Shown: positions 30,095 through 37,986 of the stretch, piece by piece
How the letters are laid out: each line of letters starts with the position of its first letter
Numbering within the stretch: position 1 is the first letter of the stretch
Assembly: GCA_001770175.1 (NCBI GenBank)
Contig: MEQK01000076.1
Span: 5,836 to 48,967 of the forward strand
Source: Bdellovibrionales bacterium RIFOXYD1_FULL_55_31
GTDB taxonomy: Bacteria > Bdellovibrionota > UBA1018
DNA: 43,132 nucleotides
Reading direction: 5' to 3'
Notes under the pieces: model-generated
The model's input: only the letters and a program-made list of their open reading frames with translations
Databases searched by the model: none
Told to the model about the DNA's origin: nothing
Made by a program: the position numbers and the translations under genes

Positions 30095-30555
30095 AATTCT
30101 CGCAAGTACTAGTTAGGGAAAATTCTAAGGCGGTCGAAGCGGCATGGTTCAATGATGTTCGAGCTTCTGGATTGGCCATCGAGAATACCTTAGGGGCAGG
30201 ATACGTCGAAGAAAAGGAGGCAGAACTCCTCAATAATCAGGCGGCTCCGGCCGACCTTTCGAGTTACCTCAATTTCGATACGACGAGCGTTCGGGCAGCC
30301 TTCATCGATTTTTTCGCTTATCGAAATAGCACGGTTTCAGGAGAGCGGGTTGGAGGTGGAAGACTGATTGCGATTTTTCGCCCTATCTCACTGACCTGGG
30401 AAATCAGCCCACCAATCGGACTTTGGGGGGATGATCTTGGCGTAAGTTTTTCAATGAGCGGGTCAAAGGTGCAATACGCGTCCGACCCCATGGATCCGGC
30501 CGGATACGGCGGAAAGATACGTTTCAAAGCCACGACTTTTGGTCTGTTTACGTGA
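30091..30555 (+). CDS. Fibre-associated protein sharing the N-terminal motif
   Basis: A 154-residue protein. The beginning SQVLVRENSKAVEAAWFNDVRASGLAIENTLG parallels the WFN-x-[IV]-[RK] segment of the three collar proteins, but the C-terminal domain is different: all beta, lacking the DGRI core and HxH pairs. It probably docks on the same tail platform. It overlaps the third collar gene by ATGA. Confidence 0.55.
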   Translation: MKFSQVLVRENSKAVEAAWFNDVRASGLAIENTLGAGYVEEKEAELLNNQAAPADLSSYLNFDTTSVRAAFIDFFAYRNSTVSGERVGGGRLIAIFRPISLTWEISPPIGLWGDDLGVSFSMSGSKVQYASDPMDPAGYGGKIRFKATTFGLFT

Positions 30556-30565
30556 GGAGAGTTCT

Positions 30566-32863
30566 ATGAAGTACTCGTTTTGTATTTTGCTCTGTTGGAT
30601 TTTGATCGGTAGCCAGGCCCTCGGTGCAAGCGCCGTCCGTCAGGACGATCTGATTATCAAGAACACTCTTAAGGTCGGGGGGGCGAGTGCGCCCAATTCG
30701 AAATCGGCCCTTGAGGTCGAAAGCACCACAAAAGGATTCCTACCCCCTCGGATGACGACGACACAGCGTAATGCGATTACAAGTCCGCCTGCGGGCCTGA
30801 GCGTATTCAATACGACGACAAACAAGGCAACGCATTTTGACGGGGCTTCGTGGCGCGAGGGATCGACGATTGATGGCACCGAGACGCTTTCAAATAAATC
30901 TCTTTCGGCACCACAGATTTTGGATTTCGCGGACTTGACAGAGCAGGCGGACGTAGCCTCGAATCCAGGTTCTGGAAAACGTCGAATGTATGTGAAAACA
31001 GATGGAAAGGCGTATTTACGGAACTCTTCTGGAGCTGAAACGGCGCTAGGGAGCGGAACGGGACCTTCTGGACCCTCGAAAAACTTTGTTGTGAATCCTT
31101 CGGCGGCTTCGGATACCACAACGTGGGGCGGCGTAAACGTATCCTTTGATAGGGACGTTACCGTTGGAAACAAAATCAACGGTGTCGCCTCGTTTGCTCT
31201 CACCTCAGCGACTCATACCGCGATGTTCATATCGGACGCGATGACGCTTGATGACGACACCACGGGAAATTGCGAAGCCCAGATACTCTACAAGGGTGAC
31301 GCGAGTAAGTGGAAGTTCGCGCTTTGGAACGCCGCTGAACTCCAGTCCGTGGCGCTCACCAACGAAACCGGCTGGCGCATGGCCTCGTTCAACTACCCGT
31401 GTACGACTGGCTTAACTCTTCGGGTAATTTCCACGGCGGCAAGTCCCGCGAACATCAACGTCGGTGGATTTTACTGGGGGAAGGCGACAAACATCGGGAG
31501 TGTCGCGCAAGCCGAATACATTGGAAGCATCAAGTTTTCAGGCAGCGGAAACGCCTGCGTGTGGTCAGCAGGAATTTCAACGTCCTTCGCGAATTTCACA
31601 CAGGATGCTGCGTGCGACACCACCGTTGACGGGAATGCGGCAGTTTTGGGGTCAAAGCGTCCTGGCATGACCATGACCAATCTGAAACCCGGTCGATATG
31701 TCGCGTATTTTACGGGATTTTTTGGGAGCACTGCTACAGGAAAGCAAGCGTACTTGAGATTGTTCGATGGCACTACGCAATGGGGTGGGGTCATCTCTGC
31801 CATGAGTAGTGCCGGTACTAACTATGCTCCATCGACTGCGGTATGGGAAACGACGTATAATGCCCCACAGGCAAGCGTTTCAATCGATATTCAAGGCATG
31901 ATTGACTCGGGCGGGGGGATACAGCTCGGCGGTGGTGCCGTCGATGACGTATTATCCGTTTACCGATTCCCCACGACCGCAGAGCAGGCGGTTAGTGTGG
32001 ACACTACGGCTCAAAGCTGGTCGGGGTATCACGATAATACTTGCTCATGGGCGAGGACGAACACCGCTCTCGGTGATCCTGCGGCAGACGCGACATGTGC
32101 CTTTGCGCAGAGGACGAATACCAATTTTGGAACGGTGGCTAGTGCGATTTCCGGCTCCGACAAACTCCCTGGCATTACATTCTCCCCCACTCAGGTCGGA
32201 AAGTATGACGTAAAGGTCGTATTCTTAGCTCAAGGGCCTGGAAACACGAACACGGCTTTTCAGCTTACGGATGGAACAACCGTTGTGGCTCAGACGCAGT
32301 ATTTCTTCGACACTGCGAATCAGCTCAAGTCGATAACTCTCTCCGGTCAATACGTTGCTAGTCCGACGGCTCCTGTGACTTTGAAGTTGCAAACGTCTGC
32401 CACGGCGAACACCGTCACAATTGGAGGAGGATCAAACACGACTGCCATTGCTGAGTGGAGCATCGTCGCCATAAACCAGGGGTTTCCGGCCCCGCTTCTC
32501 GTCGGAGGCGTAGTAAATTCAAGCTCCGGTGTTAGTCGGCCTGAGGCTATGACGCTCACCCCGAATGGAGCCGCCGGGTCATGCACGTACACGCAGCACG
32601 GCGACTGGATTTCCTCGGTAAGCGGGTCGGCGGTTGGGGATTGCACAGTAACGATAAAGGCTGGGGTCTTCAGCGCAGCACCGAAATGCATCGTAACGTC
32701 GAATAACAGCTTTACCACTCCCGACCGTTTCCACTTCAGTACGTCGGTGTTTAGCAAAACATCCACAAGCTTCCGAATTCAATCGAGTGTTCTCGACGAC
32801 ACAAGCGGGACCGTGTCTGGGGACGGCAGTCCGGTGGATATTCTTTGTTTTGGTCCAAGGTAA
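30566..32863 (+). CDS. Large tail-fibre-like protein with a Sec-type signal peptide
   Basis: 765 residues from ATG 30566 (GTGAGGAGAGTTCT upstream; the track start 30539 overlaps the previous gene). The first 22 residues, MKYSFCILLCWILIGSQALG, form a classical signal peptide. Then comes a fibre-type segment KGFLPPRMTTTQRNAITSPPAGLSVFNTTTNKATHFDG, common at N-termini of tail fibres. Two repeated beta domains (about 330-490 and 500-650) each carry paired Cys, and there are about ten Cys in the mature part. An exported, disulfide-bonded surface protein is suggested, unusual for a virion part. Confidence 0.7.
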   Translation: MKYSFCILLCWILIGSQALGASAVRQDDLIIKNTLKVGGASAPNSKSALEVESTTKGFLPPRMTTTQRNAITSPPAGLSVFNTTTNKATHFDGASWREGSTIDGTETLSNKSLSAPQILDFADLTEQADVASNPGSGKRRMYVKTDGKAYLRNSSGAETALGSGTGPSGPSKNFVVNPSAASDTTTWGGVNVSFDRDVTVGNKINGVASFALTSATHTAMFISDAMTLDDDTTGNCEAQILYKGDASKWKFALWNAAELQSVALTNETGWRMASFNYPCTTGLTLRVISTAASPANINVGGFYWGKATNIGSVAQAEYIGSIKFSGSGNACVWSAGISTSFANFTQDAACDTTVDGNAAVLGSKRPGMTMTNLKPGRYVAYFTGFFGSTATGKQAYLRLFDGTTQWGGVISAMSSAGTNYAPSTAVWETTYNAPQASVSIDIQGMIDSGGGIQLGGGAVDDVLSVYRFPTTAEQAVSVDTTAQSWSGYHDNTCSWARTNTALGDPAADATCAFAQRTNTNFGTVASAISGSDKLPGITFSPTQVGKYDVKVVFLAQGPGNTNTAFQLTDGTTVVAQTQYFFDTANQLKSITLSGQYVASPTAPVTLKLQTSATANTVTIGGGSNTTAIAEWSIVAINQGFPAPLLVGGVVNSSSGVSRPEAMTLTPNGAAGSCTYTQHGDWISSVSGSAVGDCTVTIKAGVFSAAPKCIVTSNNSFTTPDRFHFSTSVFSKTSTSFRIQSSVLDDTSGTVSGDGSPVDILCFGPR

Positions 32864-32877
32864 AAAAGGGGGATTTT

Positions 32878-33021
32878 ATGAAACTGATTCTGGTTTTGGT
32901 TGGGTTGGTGGTGCTTTCGGGTTGTGCAACCGCCGTTCACATGATCGACAAATGCAAAGACGTGCAGGGGCGCCCTGTGCAGGGCGACATCTGTACTGGC
33001 GAGTTCTTAAAGAAGCTGTGA
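32878..33021 (+). CDS. 47-residue lipoprotein, candidate outer-membrane spanin (not in ORF track)
   Basis: ATG 32878 follows GGGGGATTTT. MKLILVLVGLVVLSGCATAVHMIDKC contains a short n-region, hydrophobic core and lipobox LSGC. The mature part is about 32 residues with two more Cys (CKD, ICTG). The size resembles o-spanins (Rz1), and a TM/coiled-coil protein follows in the next gene. Start of the lysis region. Confidence 0.6.
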   Translation: MKLILVLVGLVVLSGCATAVHMIDKCKDVQGRPVQGDICTGEFLKKL

Positions 33022-33024
33022 CTC

Positions 33025-33288
33025 ATGACTGCAGAAAATGCCAGGCGGGCTGCGGCCATTACGATGAATACCCTCATTCCATTGGGTTCTCTCGGCGCGA
33101 TTGCTGGAGTGGTTTGGTGGGCTTCTGGTCTGAATAAGACTGTCGAGGCCCACTCGATCGAGCTCGTCGCCGTGAAGGCGGCGCAGCGGGAGCACGAGAA
33201 AGTCCAGGCGGCGAAACTAGACTCAATGATTGAGGTTCTTGGTCAGATCAAAACAGACTTGGCTGTAATCAAAGCCCGCCTTAGATAA
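33025..33288 (+). CDS. Single-TM coiled-coil protein, candidate inner-membrane spanin
   Basis: An 87-residue protein. One transmembrane span (TLIPLGSLGAIAGVVWWASG, about 16-35), then a periplasmic helix NKTVEAHSIELVAVKAAQREHEKVQAAKLDSMIEVLGQIKTDLAVIKARL. This N-in, coiled-coil-out layout is that of i-spanins (Rz) and of some holin-like proteins. Paired with the lipoprotein directly upstream, but in reversed order compared with lambda Rz/Rz1. Confidence 0.5.
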   Translation: MTAENARRAAAITMNTLIPLGSLGAIAGVVWWASGLNKTVEAHSIELVAVKAAQREHEKVQAAKLDSMIEVLGQIKTDLAVIKARLR

Positions 33289-33306
33289 GTGCCACGAAAA
33301 TTCCGC

Positions 33307-33339
33307 TTGGTCGAAAATCCCGTTCGCCCTCAGTGTGTA
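33307..33339 (+). promoter_or_regulatory. 33-bp late motif, copy B (before holin-like gene)
   Basis: Identical over all 33 bases to copy A at 16762-16794, though the DNA around them is unrelated. It stands 17 bases before the holin-like start at 33357. Conservation restricted to the motif is strong evidence of a shared control site. Confidence 0.65.
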
Positions 33340-33356
33340 TCGCAGAGGGAATCCCA

Positions 33357-33791
33357 ATGAAAAATCTTTGTTCTCGTTTGTTCTTGTTCATGTTCATCAT
33401 GACGTCTTTTCTATTCAGCCTGATCGCTTTCGCGGTGGATGTCACGGATCCGCTTTCGACCGTCGACTTTTTCACCCAGCTGATCGCGCTTCTCGGTGGT
33501 GTGAAGGGTGCCACTGGGCTCGGAATTGCGATCTTTGCGGTCCAAATTTTGATGATGTTCTTTCGAACTGAGATGGCGAACTTCGCCGGTAAATGGAAGC
33601 TCACAATTGTTCTGGGGCTCTCTCTCATGTTCGGAATTATGGCCTCGATCAATGCCGGGACGACTTGGTTCGCGGCGATCTTCAACAGTGTTACGATCAC
33701 TGCCATTCAGGTTTTCGCGAACCAGCTTTACAAGCAGCTGACGGAAAAGAACGAGACGCCTCCGGCGACTCCTGTCTCGGCGCTGAGGTAG
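33357..33791 (+). CDS. Holin-like membrane protein
   Basis: 144 residues from ATG 33357 (GCAGAGGGAATCCCA upstream). Signal-like first span (LFLFMFIMTSFLFSLIAFAV), then VKGATGLGIAIFAVQILMMFF, WKLTIVLGLSLMFGIMASINAG, and a last amphipathic helix before a charged tail (LYKQLTEKNETPP). Three or four hydrophobic helices with a charged end fit holins. Placed right after late motif B and upstream of the endolysin gene. Confidence 0.55.
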   Translation: MKNLCSRLFLFMFIMTSFLFSLIAFAVDVTDPLSTVDFFTQLIALLGGVKGATGLGIAIFAVQILMMFFRTEMANFAGKWKLTIVLGLSLMFGIMASINAGTTWFAAIFNSVTITAIQVFANQLYKQLTEKNETPPATPVSALR

Positions 33792-33794
33792 AGC

Positions 33795-34571
33795 TTGAGA
33801 TTAACTCTTTTAATCCTTGTGGCTGGGCTCCTGATGTGGGGCCCAGCCTTTTCCGACTCTGGGATCCGCGGCGCGCTGACTCTTCAGGGCTACTGGTCAG
33901 TTGAATCCGCTGTTGCTGATCCGATTCATGGGGTCGCATGGAAAACGGAGTTGACGGGGCCCCTCGATGGGGGAGCCTTTGTTCAGACCAGAGCATATCC
34001 GTTCGACCAGGCGCACGGTTGCATTGCGAAAAAGCTGACTACCGGTGCGTGCAAGCGCATTCGGATCCGGGCTGAGAAGCCCGGCGATAAGGTCGCATCC
34101 TTCGCGGTACAGTTTCCCGGGCGGACGTTCGCTATAACGGCTCCGGAAGGGGCCCCCTTTGCTGAGATTCTCCTGAACGAAATCAGTCTGAACGACATCG
34201 GCGATATGTCGCTCATGCTGAACGTGACTGGAGCCGTGGAACAGTCATTCGGTATGATTTCACTTCGAACGCACGACCAGGAGATTACGCCGGCGGCTAC
34301 CGCGGCACTGAGTTCGGACGGCCGCGTACTCCGGGACGGAGATGCGATCAAAAAGGGTTGGCGGTTCCTGTTTTTCGGGACTGCCAAGGGAGTCGACGTG
34401 GTGGAAAATCCGGCCGATCTCCTATCCTTGTGCGGGTTCTTTCCGAATGGCGAGATCAGGTGCTCAGAGGACAATCGAATGAGCTTTTACGTGACTGAGC
34501 GTGGCGAGTACCTGTTCGTCTCCTGGAATACACGGCTTCAGAGCTCGCGGATATCAATCAGAGGCGCTTGA
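33795..34571 (+). CDS. Exported protein of unknown function in lysis region
   Basis: 258 residues from TTG 33795 (GAGGTAGAGC upstream). Signal peptide (RLTLLILVAGLLMWGPAFS), then a mostly beta-strand body (GYWSVESAVADPIHGVAWKTELTG, FAVQFPGRTFAITAPEG). Not a recognised muralytic enzyme. It could be a periplasmic lysis regulator or a virion-unrelated moron. Ends coupled to the next gene (TGATG). Confidence 0.5.
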   Translation: MRLTLLILVAGLLMWGPAFSDSGIRGALTLQGYWSVESAVADPIHGVAWKTELTGPLDGGAFVQTRAYPFDQAHGCIAKKLTTGACKRIRIRAEKPGDKVASFAVQFPGRTFAITAPEGAPFAEILLNEISLNDIGDMSLMLNVTGAVEQSFGMISLRTHDQEITPAATAALSSDGRVLRDGDAIKKGWRFLFFGTAKGVDVVENPADLLSLCGFFPNGEIRCSEDNRMSFYVTERGEYLFVSWNTRLQSSRISIRGA

Positions 34572-34855
34572 TGGCGGAGATCGAGAAGACAAGCGTTTCG
34601 GTGGCTCCTGGTGCTCTCGAACTCGTTATTTTGGTTCTGAAGATCGGGCTCGACCTCTGGACCTATTTCAGGGGCAAGGCTCAGGCGAGGGCCGAGGCAG
34701 CGCGAGTCATCGCGGAGCGATTCACAAATCTCGAAAATCAGGGTTATCCGATCATGCGGGACATTCTGGTCGAGCAGGGGCGCTCGAGCTGGGTCGATTG
34801 GAGTCAAGTTCCGGCGCTCGATACACCTCCGGGAGGGGCTCAGAATGCGTTTTAG
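34571..34855 (+). CDS. Single-TM protein in lysis region
   Basis: 94 residues from ATG 34571 (the track's 34568 is TTG). Hydrophobic APGALELVILVLKIGLDLWTYF at about 12-34, then an amphipathic, basic helix (RGKAQARAEAARVIAERF). Might be a holin-class or antiholin protein. The C-terminus overlaps a 28-residue membrane peptide. No family recognised. Confidence 0.45.
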   Translation: MAEIEKTSVSVAPGALELVILVLKIGLDLWTYFRGKAQARAEAARVIAERFTNLENQGYPIMRDILVEQGRSSWVDWSQVPALDTPPGGAQNAF

Positions 34856-34931
34856 ATGGATCGTCGTTTCTGTTGCCTTCTTCTTCACGCTCCTCGTGCC
34901 GAAACTAGTAGGAGCGGTGATTTTTTCCTGA
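34845..34931 (+). CDS. 28-residue membrane peptide (not in ORF track)
   Basis: ATG 34845 has GGGAGGGGCTCAGA upstream, an excellent ribosome site. The product MRFRWIVVSVAFFFTLLVPK... is one hydrophobic helix after Arg residues. It overlaps the upstream gene by 11 bases and precedes the endolysin by 8. Too small for family assignment, but well initiated. Confidence 0.4.
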   Translation: MRFRWIVVSVAFFFTLLVPKLVGAVIFS

Positions 34932-34939
34932 GGTGAGAG

Positions 34940-35365
34940 ATGAGAGAACTCTTTTTATCGTATGCTCTCGCTCAAGTTGGAATTCGCTATAAATGGGGCG
35001 GGAATAATCCGGTTGATGGGTTCGACTGTTCGGGGCTGATTCAGTGGCTTCTCGCCTCAGTCGGGCTAGATCCGCCGGGTCGGCAAAATGCAAAACAACT
35101 TTATGAGCATTTCAGCGCCCAGGGGGGCATTCAGAACGAGAAAGTTTTTGGTTGCCTCGCATTTTTCGGAAAGTCACGCTCCGATATTTCACACGTTGCA
35201 TTGATTCTGAACGAGAGCCAAATGCTTGAGTCCGGTGGTGGCGATCATCTCTGCTTGACAGAAGCGGATGCCGCTGCCCGCAGTGCATGCGTGAAGATTA
35301 GCATGATTTCACGGCGGTCAGACTTGATTACGACTTTAAAGCCTAGGTATCCTTGGGTCGGATAG
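34940..35365 (+). CDS. NlpC/P60 endopeptidase endolysin
   Basis: 141 residues. VGIRYKWGGNNPVDGFDCSGLIQW contains the catalytic Cys (Cys30, DCSG), ISHVALIL gives the His, and a later GGDHLCL a possible third residue. NlpC/P60 enzymes cut the peptide stem of murein. No signal peptide, so it depends on the holin to cross the membrane. Located after the small membrane proteins and ends the lysis module. Confidence 0.9.
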   Translation: MRELFLSYALAQVGIRYKWGGNNPVDGFDCSGLIQWLLASVGLDPPGRQNAKQLYEHFSAQGGIQNEKVFGCLAFFGKSRSDISHVALILNESQMLESGGGDHLCLTEADAAARSACVKISMISRRSDLITTLKPRYPWVG

Positions 35366-35481
35366 GTAGCGCATAACCACGCATAAAGGAGCATAAAACA
35401 TGCTGTTTTTGTGGGCTGCGAAGATTGACAGTCCGGCTTTCCTTTGATCTGATTTTTCGAAAGAACATTTCCGGGGGAAGA

Positions 35482-35820
35482 ATGGCGATCGATGTGTCTA
35501 CGACCCGTTGCTCACTTTTCCGAAGATATAAAAGACTCATTTCTGCGCTGGATGCACTTCTCATAAATCGATTTATCACTCGAAAGCGTTACAAAGAGAT
35601 GAGGACTCGTGCCGATGATCTGTACGCAAAATGGAAATCGGAACGCAGGAGGCTTTGTTCGAAGAAGCCAGGTCGGCCCCGACGTCCGATTCCGCCCGAC
35701 GATCGCCGGCTTTATACTAGTTGCAAGTGCGGATGCGGACGCCCGCCGGCGCCAGGACAGGCGTACGCGACCCGAGAGTGCGCCCCGTTCGCTGATTACG
35801 GCGTGGAGCGTGTGGCATGA
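35482..35820 (+). CDS. Basic Cys-rich protein
   Basis: 112 residues from ATG 35482 (CCGGGGGAAGA upstream) rather than the track's GTG/ATG at 35425. Helical first part (RRYKRLISALDALLINRFITRKRYKEMRTRADDL), then KPGRPRRPIPPD and a Cys-rich knuckle CKCGCGRPPAPGQAYATRECAP. Basic and zinc-like, perhaps DNA binding. It couples to the next gene by ATGA. Confidence 0.5.
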   Translation: MAIDVSTTRCSLFRRYKRLISALDALLINRFITRKRYKEMRTRADDLYAKWKSERRRLCSKKPGRPRRPIPPDDRRLYTSCKCGCGRPPAPGQAYATRECAPFADYGVERVA

Positions 35821-36089
35821 CCCCAGATCGAAGAATGTTAATGCTCATTGTGATGGACGATCACCCGGCCGCGCCGCCGCTTCTGTACCATGTCGATCGG
35901 TTCAGACGCTGCGACGAGATCCTTCGCTGGCTCATCAACAATTACCTGATTGGGAGAAAATTCGTCGAGTGGGTGCGGCATGAGCACGGCAACTCGATTC
36001 TTCGCGCTGGGGCTCATGTTCTGATGAAGATCGATCGGGATCGCGTAATAAAGCCTGTCATCGGGGGGCGGGATTACATTTTGAACTGA
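35817..36089 (+). CDS. Small protein of unknown function
   Basis: 90 residues. RMLMLIVMDDHPAAPPLLYHVDRFRRCDEILRWLINNYLIGRKFVEWVRHEHG then a beta tail (AHVLMKIDRDRVIKPVIGGRDYIL). It is the last rightward gene before the leftward block and ends 10 bases from the convergent NYN gene. No terminator visible between them. Unrecognised. Confidence 0.5.
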   Translation: MTPDRRMLMLIVMDDHPAAPPLLYHVDRFRRCDEILRWLINNYLIGRKFVEWVRHEHGNSILRAGAHVLMKIDRDRVIKPVIGGRDYILN

Positions 36090-36099
36090 GTCGAAGAGA

Positions 36100-36708
36100 T
36101 CACTCACGTACTGGATCGATGCTAAAGCTTAGCTTTTTCTTCAGATCAGCCAAAGTATTGGAAGTGGGCTGGAATGCGTTCGCATCAATGAAGCGCTTTG
36201 CGACGTCTGAATAGATCAATTTGCATTCGTCGCAGGCCTGTTCAAAAATGTTCAGCTTATTAAAAGAAAAATTGAAAATCCTTCGGTCCCGGAAATGTTT
36301 TTTGAGCTGCTGAATGGCTGGGATCAAGTCGGTATCTGCTGACAAAACGTAAGCGTCGTCATATCGTTGAAACATCGCGTCGAAAATCAGGTCTGTCGCG
36401 AGCCTAACGTCTACGCCCTTCTCCCGGGGCTGCTGTCTGCTGCCCTCGCCAGAAACGATAAAGCGACCTTCGACAACGATCACGCCGATCTTGGTGAGAG
36501 ACTTAAAAAAAGCATCGTCACTGTTATGTTTTTGGAGACTGACCCGGCGGGGGAATCTTGCTCCGTAATATTTGACGAAACTCAGGTCTTTAGATTGAGT
36601 AAGGTGCCTGGCGTAGGTCCAGAAATTAAACGATCTGCTGTCGAGCCCAAACCGGGCAAGGCCATGATGAAAATTTTGGCCATCTATGTAAACTGCTGCT
36701 TTCCTCAA
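36100..36708 (-). CDS. LabA-like NYN-domain (DUF88) protein
   Basis: 202 residues, TTG start at 36708 (GGTGAG upstream on this strand). The NYN/PIN-like core acidic residues are present: AVYIDGQNF, KGVDVRLATDLIFDA, and YVLSADTDLIPAI. It is predicted to be a metal-dependent ribonuclease. Such genes are frequent in prophage lysogenic-conversion regions and may degrade invader or host RNA (inference). Transcribed with the repressor block leftward. Ends near the convergent operon end. Confidence 0.85.
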   Translation of the reverse strand: MRKAAVYIDGQNFHHGLARFGLDSRSFNFWTYARHLTQSKDLSFVKYYGARFPRRVSLQKHNSDDAFFKSLTKIGVIVVEGRFIVSGEGSRQQPREKGVDVRLATDLIFDAMFQRYDDAYVLSADTDLIPAIQQLKKHFRDRRIFNFSFNKLNIFEQACDECKLIYSDVAKRFIDANAFQPTSNTLADLKKKLSFSIDPVRE

Positions 36709-37022
36709 AAACTCACCACGAAAAGGTAAGGGGGGGCTTGTGGCCCCCCCAATTCCCGATGAGCCTTACGGCAGCTCGGGGTTTCAAACTTTCGAGGTAT
36801 TCTCTATAAAATATCTATCGGCACCGCAACAAAGAAGTTTACCCTTACTCCTATGATGACCGATTCATTAGACTTTTCAAGTGGGTCGATTTTGACCCAT
36901 TCACGCCGTAACACAAGCAAAAAAAGTGCCTCTAGCGCACGGGCGAACCCCTCAGTTGTTTTGTAAAAAGATATTCACAATCAATTGTTCTTGGGCGTTG
37001 TCGTCGGGCTGTAGCTATTCCC
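36709..37022. other. Intergenic region with two inverted repeats
   Basis: No convincing gene. A GC hairpin lies at 36730-36750 (seven Gs, then seven Cs, with inner C-G pair) and TGGGTC/GACCCA separated by GATTTT lies at 36882-36899. On the leftward strand the first is followed by a mildly T-rich stretch and could end the lipoprotein transcript or attenuate it before the NYN gene. The second could be an operator. Confidence 0.5.
36730..36750 (-). terminator. GC hairpin upstream of NYN gene
   Basis: A perfect 8-bp stem, G7-C / G-C7, around five bases. Leftward it is followed by CTTACCTTTTCG, a weak terminator-like tail. Confidence 0.4.
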
Positions 37023-37493
37023 CTATTTACAGGGGGAGGTCGTAATTAACATGCCCGAATAGAACGTGCCGCGAGAATGCATACCGGATAGCGTGTCTCC
37101 TGTCGTCGGCGTTGGTGCTGAAAAATTTCCGTCGCGATCGATAAAGAACGTTTGCACTTTCCACCCGACGTATCCGCCAAAGGAGTTCTTCGCGTTGTAT
37201 ACTGCGCAAATTCTGTGGCCATATATTGGAGTAAACTCGACGTCTGAATAGTTGTCATACCAGTGATCTTTTACGGTGGCTTTATAAATAGCGGATTTTT
37301 CGGGGGCACTGATTGTCTTTAGCTGCAGTGACTCCGGATCTTTTAGAATAACTTTCCAGTGCTCCATTATTCGATCCTTGTGGTTTTTGGGAGCTGTTCC
37401 ATGTTCGGCGTTTTGATCTATGGGCTTGACCATTGTTTGAGCGCATCCGTACGTGAAACACAGTAATAGGGCGATGATGGCTAATTTGTTCAT
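37023..37493 (-). CDS. Lipoprotein 1, lysogenic-conversion candidate
   Basis: 156 residues. MNKLAIIALLLCFTYGCAQ has a clean lipobox (TYGC). The mature domain (MEHWKVILKDPESLQLKTISAPEKSAIYKATVKDHWYDNYSDVEFTPIYGHRICAVYNAKNSFGGYVGWK) looks like a small beta-rich periplasmic domain. It lies in the leftward block expressed with the repressor, so a role in altering the lysogen's envelope or blocking superinfection is plausible but unproven. Confidence 0.65.
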   Translation of the reverse strand: MNKLAIIALLLCFTYGCAQTMVKPIDQNAEHGTAPKNHKDRIMEHWKVILKDPESLQLKTISAPEKSAIYKATVKDHWYDNYSDVEFTPIYGHRICAVYNAKNSFGGYVGWKVQTFFIDRDGNFSAPTPTTGDTLSGMHSRGTFYSGMLITTSPCK

Positions 37494-37538
37494 GTGATTA
37501 TCATCAGAGTATTCTGAAAAGAATGCGGTTTATTTTCC

Positions 37539-37934
37539 TCAATTTGCAAACGTACATTCTGATGGAAATATCAGGTGGAAGAAATTTTCATTATCGGTTT
37601 GGAACACCCCGACAGCGTCGCCACAGCCAGTTCGCTGAAATCGATAGCCGCCGAAAGTCGTACAGGTCCCGGCGGGATTTGCCGGGGCCGATCTTGTGGC
37701 GCTCCCGCTGTCTGCTCCCGCCGAGCAGGTGGCGTTCTGAGAGCCATCGGTGTTTTCGGTAAGTTCGTAACGGTACGTCGGGGCAGATGTCTCGTCGACA
37801 CAGGTCATGACCCTCGGCGCAGAAATGGGGGTTGATGGCGCGCAAAGGGCCGACGTTGAGGAGTTCGGGATTTCATTTCTACCGCAGCCAAGTAGCGAGA
37901 GCAGGGCTGCCGCACAGAGGAGTTCAATCCGCAT
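37539..37934 (-). CDS. Lipoprotein 2, lysogenic-conversion candidate
   Basis: 131 residues. MRIELLCAAALLSLLGCGRN has lipobox LLGC. The mature part is Ser/Thr/Ala-rich with six or so Cys (ALCAPST, VMTCVDET, ATCSAG, GTCTTFGGYRFQRTGCGD, SECTF), suggesting disulfides. Leftward, in the same block as lipoprotein 1. Unrelated sequences, similar topology. Unknown function. Confidence 0.65.
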   Translation of the reverse strand: MRIELLCAAALLSLLGCGRNEIPNSSTSALCAPSTPISAPRVMTCVDETSAPTYRYELTENTDGSQNATCSAGADSGSATRSAPANPAGTCTTFGGYRFQRTGCGDAVGVFQTDNENFFHLIFPSECTFAN

Positions 37935-37986
37935 ACATTGATTATCGGATTGTATTCTAAAAATAATAATGTGTTTTCTTGGACAC

